Shown one piece after another: positions 6,141 through 9,708 of a stretch of 9,708 nucleotides of DNA (its first letter is position 1; every line of letters starts with the position of its first letter). The stretch lies in the NCBI GenBank assembly GCA_038198445.1, contig JBBPZZ010000173.1, positions 1 through 9,708 of the forward strand, read 5' to 3'. The notes under the pieces are model-generated. The model ran no database searches and was not told where the DNA came from. It saw only the letters and a list, made by a program, of their open reading frames with translations. A program made the translations under genes and the position numbers. Source of the stretch: JACDDK01 sp038198445. GTDB lineage: Bacteria > Actinomycetota > Rubrobacteria > Rubrobacterales > Rubrobacteraceae.

Positions 6141-6722
6141 GTGCTCGCCTACATCTTCTGGCACCAGCCGTGGGGCGAGATCGAGTCCGGAGACTATGAG
6201 CAACGCCTGGCTGGTTTTCACGAAACACTGGCGGCGGCCGATCTGGAGGGTTTTCACGGCTCCTCTACCTTCCGGGTCGAAGGCGCGCGCTGGTTGGTCT
6301 CCGGGTCCCGCGGCTACGAGGACTGGTACCTGCTCGAAGGTTCCTACGCGATGGACCCCCTAAACGAGTTCGCGGTGTCCGGCGGCCGTAAGGACCCGCA
6401 TGACAGGGTCGCCGGGGCGTCCACCAACGGCGCCGGAGGTCTCTACCGGCTCAGGAGCGGATTGTGCAACGTAATAGAAGCGAGCCGCGCGACCTGGTTG
6501 ACCAAACCGCGCGGCACGGGATACGAGGAGTTCTACGCAGGAATCAAGCCCTGGACAGACAACCCGGAGACTAGTCTCTGGCGGCGGCAGATGGTCCTCG
6601 GTCCCGCCCCCGAGTTCTGCGTACTGGCGAGCGACAACATCGAGTTTCCAGAGGGTCTCGAACCGATCTCCGTGGAACGGACGCGGGTCTGGCCGCCTAC
6701 CGGGCCTACCCACTACTCTTGA
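6141..6722 (+). CDS. Conserved-looking protein of unknown function (aromatic-rich, soluble)
   Basis: A 193-residue protein without signal peptide or membrane helix, rich in Trp, Tyr and Phe. It opens with LAYIFWHQPW (2-11), followed by DYEQRLAGFHETL (18-30), GYEDWYLLEG (58-67), a central AGGLYRLRSG (98-107), and KPRGTGYEEFYAGI (122-135) leading to SLWRRQMVLGPAPEFCVL (145-162). The two halves have similar pattern (strand, helix with YE-x-x-F/L, W-rich strand), as in duplicated ferredoxin-like (dimeric alpha/beta barrel) proteins such as EthD or chlorite-dismutase-like folds; this is only inference. The GTG start follows a weak GGGATGAG. It is third in the symporter operon, so it may act on, or sense, the imported solute. 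Its last five codons and stop overlap the 3' end of the permease remnant on the other strand. Confidence 0.75.
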   Translation: MLAYIFWHQPWGEIESGDYEQRLAGFHETLAAADLEGFHGSSTFRVEGARWLVSGSRGYEDWYLLEGSYAMDPLNEFAVSGGRKDPHDRVAGASTNGAGGLYRLRSGLCNVIEASRATWLTKPRGTGYEEFYAGIKPWTDNPETSLWRRQMVLGPAPEFCVLASDNIEFPEGLEPISVERTRVWPPTGPTHYS

Positions 6723-6852
6723 GCTTGCCGTAGACCTCGCCGACGTGGAAGATCCAGAGCCCCAGCGGCACGAAGACCGCGCCCATTACCGGGAGCAGCC
6801 AGATGCTGCTCCACAGCTCCGCTACTCCGGCGCCTCTGGGTAACGCCGCGGG
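6706..6852 (-). pseudogene. Remnant of an ABC-2 permease gene, 3' end only
   Basis: Read on the minus strand this stretch encodes, in one open frame ending at TAG (6708-6706), a 48-residue tail including AELWSSIW, FVPLGLWIFHVGEVYGKLK and SSG. It lines up with residues 228-279 of the intact permease encoded at 7439-8278: about 35 of 48 positions are identical by hand count, with one four-codon gap (AKKT absent here). Homology stops upstream of PAAL, near 6852, so roughly 226 N-terminal residues are missing and no start codon or ribosome binding site serves it. It fills nearly all of the gap between the unknown gene and the Uma2 gene. Nucleotide divergence shows the copy is old, or came from a paralogous exporter. 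Confidence 0.85.
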
Positions 6853-6869
6853 CACGATGTGCCATGCGC

Positions 6870-6875
6870 TATACT
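6870..6875 (+). promoter_or_regulatory. -10 element TATACT of a leaderless Uma2 transcript
   Basis: TATACT (5 of 6 matches to TATAAT) ends six bases before the ATG at 6882. A -10 box at this distance puts the transcription start on or next to the A of the start codon, the usual arrangement for leaderless mRNAs in Actinobacteria and Deinococcus. No ribosome binding site precedes either ATG (6864 or 6882), which fits. No -35 box is visible. Confidence 0.5.
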
Positions 6876-6881
6876 GATTTC

Positions 6882-7436
6882 ATGGCAGACCGCGCAATCC
6901 CGCACAGGCTTCCAACAGTCGAGGAATACCTGGAGATGGAAGAAGCCGCCTCCTCCAGGCACGAGTACGTGGCCGGGATAATCCATGACCACGCCGGAGC
7001 CAGCAGGCAACACAACCTCATAGCCGGCAATATCTTTGCCAGACTTTGGATCGCTACCCGCGGCACTCTCTGCCGTGTCTATCAGAATGACATGAAACTG
7101 CGAGCGGACGAAGATGTTTTCTACTATCCGGATGTGATGGTGGCGTGCGGTCCCGAAGGCGATGATCCTCTCTACGAAGAAGCGCCGTGTCTTATCGTCG
7201 AAGTGGCGTCTCCGAGCACCGAGTCTATCGACCGGCGCGAGAAGGTGGCCGCATACCGGAGGATCCCAACGCTCAAGGCGTACTTGATCGTCGCCCAGGA
7301 CAGCCGCCGCGTGGAACGCCACTGGCGCGACGAGAGCGGAGAATGGTTCCAGGGCGAGGCGATAGAAGACAACGTAATCCCTATCCCCTGCCCCGAAACC
7401 CGTCTCTCCCTCGACGATATCTACGAAGGTCTATAA
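6882..7436 (+). CDS. Uma2 family (DUF820) restriction-endonuclease-fold protein
   Basis: A 184-residue protein with the PD-(D/E)XK nuclease core of the Uma2 family. Visible are TVEEYLEME (12-20), the RHEYVAG segment (26-32), YPDVMV (82-87) with candidate catalytic D84, LIVEVASPST (104-113) with E107, and DRREKVAAYRR (117-127) with K121; the last two are the family's E-V-x-S-P-S-T and K-x-x-x-Y blocks. All expected active-site positions are present, so it looks intact. Uma2 proteins are multiplied in cyanobacteria and some other phyla, often move between genomes, and have no well-defined biological function. I chose the ATG at 6882, downstream of a -10 box; an ATG at 6864 would add six residues. 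It runs opposite to the downstream permease gene, with only two bases between their stops. Confidence 0.88.
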   Translation: MADRAIPHRLPTVEEYLEMEEAASSRHEYVAGIIHDHAGASRQHNLIAGNIFARLWIATRGTLCRVYQNDMKLRADEDVFYYPDVMVACGPEGDDPLYEEAPCLIVEVASPSTESIDRREKVAAYRRIPTLKAYLIVAQDSRRVERHWRDESGEWFQGEAIEDNVIPIPCPETRLSLDDIYEGL

Positions 7437-7438
7437 CC

Positions 7439-8278
7439 TCACCCGCTCCGCTTGAGCTTGCCGGTCTTCTTCGCGTAGACCTCACCGAGGTGGAAGACCC
7501 AGATCCCAAGCGGCACGAAGACCACGCCCATCAAGAGCAATACCCGGATGCTGCTCCATAGCTCGGCGGGACCGGCGCCGTCCTGAAGCGCGGCGCGGGA
7601 GCCTTCGAGAGCGTAGGTTACCGGAGAGACGGTGGCGATGGCCTGCATCCAACCCGGCAGTACGTCCACCGGATAGTAGACGCCGGAGACGAGCAAGAGT
7701 ACGGATGAGACTATGTAGCTGACCTGCTGACCCTTCTCGGGCGAGAGGAGCGGCAGGACGGCGGCGACGATCCCGAACCCTACCAGCGAGACACTGGCGA
7801 CGGCGAGCACGAGCAGCGCGCCCCAGTAGTTGGCTTTCGACAGGTCCAGGTCGAAGAAAGCCATGCACACGCCCAGGGTGAGCGCCGTCTGCAAGATACC
7901 GTAGACGACCGCGTAGAAACCCATCCCGAGCAAGTGAGTAACACGGCTCGACGGGCTCATGAATGTGTACTCGATGGTCCCCTCCCACCGCTCCCAACTC
8001 ACCGTCTCGGAGAGCACGTCGAAGAGCATGGAGAGGTAGTTCCACAGCAAGGCCCCAACGAGCAGGAAGGTCATCAGGAATCTGGTGTCCACTGTCCCAC
8101 CTGATGCCTCTACCCCGGCGCCGATAAAGGTGATCGCCATAGCGTTGATAGTCACGTAGACGAGCCAGACCACCTCCCACATCAGGTAACGCTTGGTGAG
8201 GAAGTAGTTGCGCTGCACGTATCCCCATACAGCTACCATCTCCGTGAGCCAGAAGGGCTTGTTCCGCACGTTTTGCAT
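7439..8278 (-). CDS. ABC-2 type permease (second exporter)
   Basis: A 279-residue integral membrane protein with about six helices. Family landmarks are EGTIEYTFMSP (99-109) on the cytosolic side, the loop SGVYYPVDVLPGWMQ (198-212), and VSPVTYALEGSR (217-228), together close to the ABC-2 consensus 'sGv-yPv-xLP-W-x...sPxtyxLexxR'. The C-terminus is basic (KKTGKLKRSG). It forms the membrane half of an exporter with the ATPase encoded just upstream: the ATPase stop and this start share a base in TAATG, and AAGGAG lies seven bases before the ATG inside the ATPase gene, so translation is coupled. Longer starts further upstream would run through the ATPase gene and are not credible. A diverged copy of its last 48 codons lies at 6706-6852. 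Substrate unknown. Confidence 0.92.
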   Translation of the reverse strand: MQNVRNKPFWLTEMVAVWGYVQRNYFLTKRYLMWEVVWLVYVTINAMAITFIGAGVEASGGTVDTRFLMTFLLVGALLWNYLSMLFDVLSETVSWERWEGTIEYTFMSPSSRVTHLLGMGFYAVVYGILQTALTLGVCMAFFDLDLSKANYWGALLVLAVASVSLVGFGIVAAVLPLLSPEKGQQVSYIVSSVLLLVSGVYYPVDVLPGWMQAIATVSPVTYALEGSRAALQDGAGPAELWSSIRVLLLMGVVFVPLGIWVFHLGEVYAKKTGKLKRSG

Positions 8279-9066
8279 TACTCGTCTCCTTCCACCGACG
8301 CCTCCTCGACCGAGTATCCGGTCGCCACCATGAAGGTCTCCTCCAGTGTCGGCACACGTCCGTTGTTCGCGTAGCGGCGTTTGAGTTTCTCGGGCTCTTC
8401 GAGAGCCAGTATCTTTCCGTCCATCATGATCCCGACGCGGTCGCAGAGCGTCTCGGCCTCGTCCATGTCGTGCGTACACAGCAGGATCGAGGAGTCGTGC
8501 TCCTCCTTTATGCTGTGGATAAAACGCTGCACGTCCTTCTTGCTGCGCGGGTCGAGGCCCGTCGTCGGCTCGTCGAGGAGCATGAGTACCGGGCTAGTGA
8601 GCAGCGCCCGCGCGAGGGCTATCTTCTGCTGCATCCCCCGGCTCAGGTGCTCCATCGGCTCCAGCGCGCGCTTCTGCTCGAAGCCGATGTTCTCCAGGAT
8701 CTCCGCTATGCGGGGCCGCGCTTCGCGGCTCGTCACACCGTAGAGCTTCGCGCCGTAGAGCAGGTTCTCCATCGCCGAGAGCTTCTTGAAGAAGCTCGCC
8801 TCCACGCTCACCCGGTTCATGCTCCGCTGCACCTGCTTGGGGTGGCGCACGGCATCCACGCCGAAGACCCCGACCTCGCCGGAGTCCGGGAGCACGAGCG
8901 TGGAGATGACGCGCACGAGCGTGCTCTTGCCGCTCCCGTTCGGCCCGAGGATACCGACGACCTCGCCCTTCCCGACGGAGAGTGAGATCGCATCCAGCGC
9001 GCGCACGACCTCTCCTCGCCGCTTCTTGAAACTCTTCTCAACGTCTCTCAATTCGAGAGCCTTCAC
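8278..9066 (-). CDS. ABC-2 transporter ATP-binding protein (second exporter)
   Basis: A 262-residue cytoplasmic ATPase. Visible are Walker A GPNGSGKST (41-49), the signature LSRGM (141-145), Walker B LMLLDE (161-166), D-loop GLD (170-172) and switch His199 in CTHDMDEAE. The Q-loop position is Glu89 (VSVEASFF) instead of glutamine; otherwise it appears competent, unlike the more altered ATPase of the first exporter. The short C-terminal tail includes LEETFMVATG, common in ATPases that serve ABC-2 permeases. The GTG start at 9066 is preceded by a near-perfect AGGAGGT site. The permease follows with a one-base overlap, and a small unknown gene ends 31 bases upstream, so all three likely form one leftward operon read from the promoter near 9610-9638. 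Confidence 0.94.
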   Translation of the reverse strand: MKALELRDVEKSFKKRRGEVVRALDAISLSVGKGEVVGILGPNGSGKSTLVRVISTLVLPDSGEVGVFGVDAVRHPKQVQRSMNRVSVEASFFKKLSAMENLLYGAKLYGVTSREARPRIAEILENIGFEQKRALEPMEHLSRGMQQKIALARALLTSPVLMLLDEPTTGLDPRSKKDVQRFIHSIKEEHDSSILLCTHDMDEAETLCDRVGIMMDGKILALEEPEKLKRRYANNGRVPTLEETFMVATGYSVEEASVEGDE

Positions 9067-9097
9067 TCTCCACCTCCTCTACTCCACACGGACGCCT

Positions 9098-9319
9098 TCA
9101 CAAGCGCCCTTTCGCCTCTAACCGTTCCCACACGACGTTCCACGTCTCCTGCCGCTCGGCGGCGACCGCCAGGGCGAACAGACGGCGTGCCAGCCGCGCC
9201 CGTACCGAGGGCCGGCCGGCTTTAAATTGCGCGTACCTCCCGCGTTCCATCATGTGTTTGGCGAGCGCGCTCCCTCGTATGGCGCGGTCCTGCTCCAGAT
9301 AAAACCAGCCATTTTGCAT
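9098..9319 (-). CDS. Small basic protein of unknown function at the head of the second ABC operon
   Basis: A 73-residue protein (75 if the first ATG at 9325 is used). I prefer the ATG at 9319 because AAGGAG lies eight bases before it and only two before the other. The sequence begins MQNGWFYLEQDRAIRGSALA, then has KHMMERGRYAQFKAG and an arginine-rich, probably amphipathic helix (PSVRARLARRLFALAVAAER) before ETWNVVWERLEAKGRL. No signal peptide, metal site or DNA-binding motif is obvious, and I do not recognise the family. It shares direction with the exporter and ends 31 bases before the ATPase start, so it is probably co-transcribed; a role as an exporter accessory or small regulator is conceivable but not shown. 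The good ribosome binding site is the main support for a real gene. Confidence 0.6.
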   Translation of the reverse strand: MQNGWFYLEQDRAIRGSALAKHMMERGRYAQFKAGRPSVRARLARRLFALAVAAERQETWNVVWERLEAKGRL

Positions 9320-9425
9320 CTCCATGTCTCCTTGCCTCTCTCATCTCCATTACGTGCGCGATCGAGGCGTACCCTGTGTGGGATCGGAGTCGGAGACCAT
9401 CGCCCTGGCTCTTGGCGAAAAGCTT

Positions 9426-9456
9426 GAGGCCCCCGATCCGAATGTCCGGGGGCCTC
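9426..9456 (-). terminator. Strong hairpin in the leader of the second ABC operon (terminator or attenuator)
   Basis: GAGGCCCCCG (9426-9435) and CGGGGGCCTC (9447-9456) are perfect 10-base complements around an 11-base loop. On the minus strand AAGCTTTT follows, and on the plus strand TTTGAGAAAAC; both T-tracts are short, so the element may work in either direction. Because it lies between the candidate promoter (9610-9638) and the first gene of the leftward operon, it could attenuate transcription. No plus-strand gene ends near it. Confidence 0.6.
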
Positions 9457-9485
9457 TTTGAGAAAACTTTGTCGAGCTGTCTAGC

Positions 9486-9572
9486 TCACGTTCTCACCGC
9501 GACCGCGCGGACCTCGGGACGCACCTCTCCCCCGAACACCGGAACTCCTATGTTCGCAAGACGAAATGCCAT
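9486..9572 (-). CDS. Possible 28-residue leader peptide
   Basis: A short reading frame begins at ATG 9572-9570, about 31 bases after the predicted transcription start, and ends at TGA 9488-9486. It encodes a peptide starting MAFRLANIGVPVFGG and ending VRAVAVRT, rich in Val and Arg. AGGAG lies three bases and AAAGGA ten bases before the ATG. The stop codon sits in a small hairpin (GAGCT-N4-AGCTC, 9474-9487), and the 10-bp hairpin at 9426-9456 follows 30 bases later. This order (leader ORF, then terminator-like hairpin, then resistance-type exporter) is what attenuators look like. It is short enough to occur by chance, and no homologue is known to me. Confidence 0.35.
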   Translation of the reverse strand: MAFRLANIGVPVFGGEVRPEVRAVAVRT

Positions 9573-9601
9573 CTACTCCTGGTCCTTTCGCGACAACAAC
9601 A

Positions 9602-9624
9602 GCGGAGGCACTCTACTCCTCCGC
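9602..9624. repeat. Inverted repeat GCGGAGG-N9-CCTCCGC over the -10 box
   Basis: GCGGAGG (9602-9608) and CCTCCGC (9618-9624) are perfect 7-base complements. The nine bases between them contain the whole candidate -10 hexamer of the leftward promoter, which is the position of a classic repressor operator, for example of the TetR or PadR kind. Symmetry is seen directly; the role is inferred. Confidence 0.45.
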
Positions 9625-9638
9625 GACATTCCTGTCAA
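9610..9638 (-). promoter_or_regulatory. Promoter of the second ABC operon
   Basis: On the minus strand a perfect -35 box TTGACA (9638-9633) is followed after exactly 17 bases by TAGAGT (9615-9610), four of six matches to TATAAT. Transcription would start near 9603 and run leftward, giving a leader of about 284 bases before the first operon gene. This is the best promoter in the window. Confidence 0.65.
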
Positions 9639-9645
9639 TATTACG

Positions 9646-9660
9646 GCGCAAAATTTGCGC
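9646..9660. repeat. Perfect palindrome GCGCAAA-A-TTTGCGC upstream of the -35 box
   Basis: A 15-base palindrome ends seven bases before the TTGACA of the leftward promoter, centred about 50 bases upstream of the predicted start. That position suits an activator, or a second operator site shared with the palindrome at 9602-9624. Bases 9661-9708 to the window edge hold nothing I can assign. Confidence 0.45.
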
Positions 9661-9708
9661 GTCCCCGGAAAGAATGGCTTTCGGAGGTCGGGCAGTCCTG
9701 AGAGGGCA

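Noticed and set aside
7439..8479. A 346-residue version of the second permease starting at 8479
   Set aside because: Its first 67 residues are the out-of-frame reading of the ATPase gene; the ATG at 8278 has a proper ribosome binding site and the ABC-2 protein length.
9574..9611. Twelve-codon GTG frame ending in TAG directly before the 28-codon leader ORF, with a GGAGG-like site
   Set aside because: It overlaps the -10 box and would mostly precede the predicted transcription start, so it is unlikely to be translated.
9573..9627. Imperfect direct repeat (TGTCGCG...AGGAGTAGA twice on the minus strand)
   Set aside because: The spacers differ (one versus eight bases), and one copy is accounted for by the promoter and operator-like repeat; kept as a curiosity only.
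9661..9708. CTGAGAGGGC near the right edge, resembling the CUGAGA core of a TPP riboswitch
   Set aside because: Only the short core matches; the preceding bases do not form a convincing P2/P3 stem and the rest would lie outside the window. More sequence to the right would decide.

Overview
This is a GC-rich bacterial window packed with membrane transport genes. Short intergenic gaps, GTG and TTG starts, AGGAGG-type ribosome binding sites, a probable leaderless gene, and the pairing of a DUF3311 small protein with an MctP-like symporter point to an actinobacterium. The mix with Uma2 and universal stress proteins would suit the Rubrobacter lineage, but that assignment is inference. I see no tRNA, rRNA, CRISPR array, insertion sequence or phage gene.

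Layout. (1) 1-2284, minus strand: the first 27 codons of an NAD(P)-binding 3-hydroxyisobutyrate-dehydrogenase-type oxidoreductase (cut by the window edge), then a two-gene unit in which an MFS metabolite/H+ symporter is followed by a universal stress protein. (2) 2285-2568: a divergent control region with three 11-bp-period repeats facing the MFS gene and an inverted repeat plus a -10-like box facing the ABC genes. (3) 2569-4228, plus strand: a two-gene ABC-2 exporter (ATPase and permease, overlapping by 11 bases). (4) 4240-6722, plus strand: promoter, structured 5' leader, DUF3311 small membrane protein, sodium:solute symporter, and a protein of unknown family. (5) 6706-7436: an in-frame remnant of the 3' end of an ABC-2 permease gene on the minus strand, then a Uma2-type nuclease-fold gene on the plus strand. 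(6) 7439-9319, minus strand: a second ABC-2 exporter (small unknown protein, ATPase, permease) transcribed leftward. (7) 9320-9708: a long leader for that exporter, with a convincing promoter, two palindromes at operator positions, a possible 28-codon leader ORF and a strong hairpin.

How it works together. The window combines uptake (an MFS symporter with a stress protein; a monocarboxylate-type Na+/solute symporter with its small partner and an unknown cytosolic protein) with two separate ABC-2 export systems whose substrates cannot be read from sequence. The most interesting parts are the duplicated permease 3' end on both sides of the Uma2 gene, the leader of the second exporter, which looks like an attenuator under palindromic control, and the 5' leader of the symporter operon, in which a hairpin loop is complementary to the ribosome binding site.
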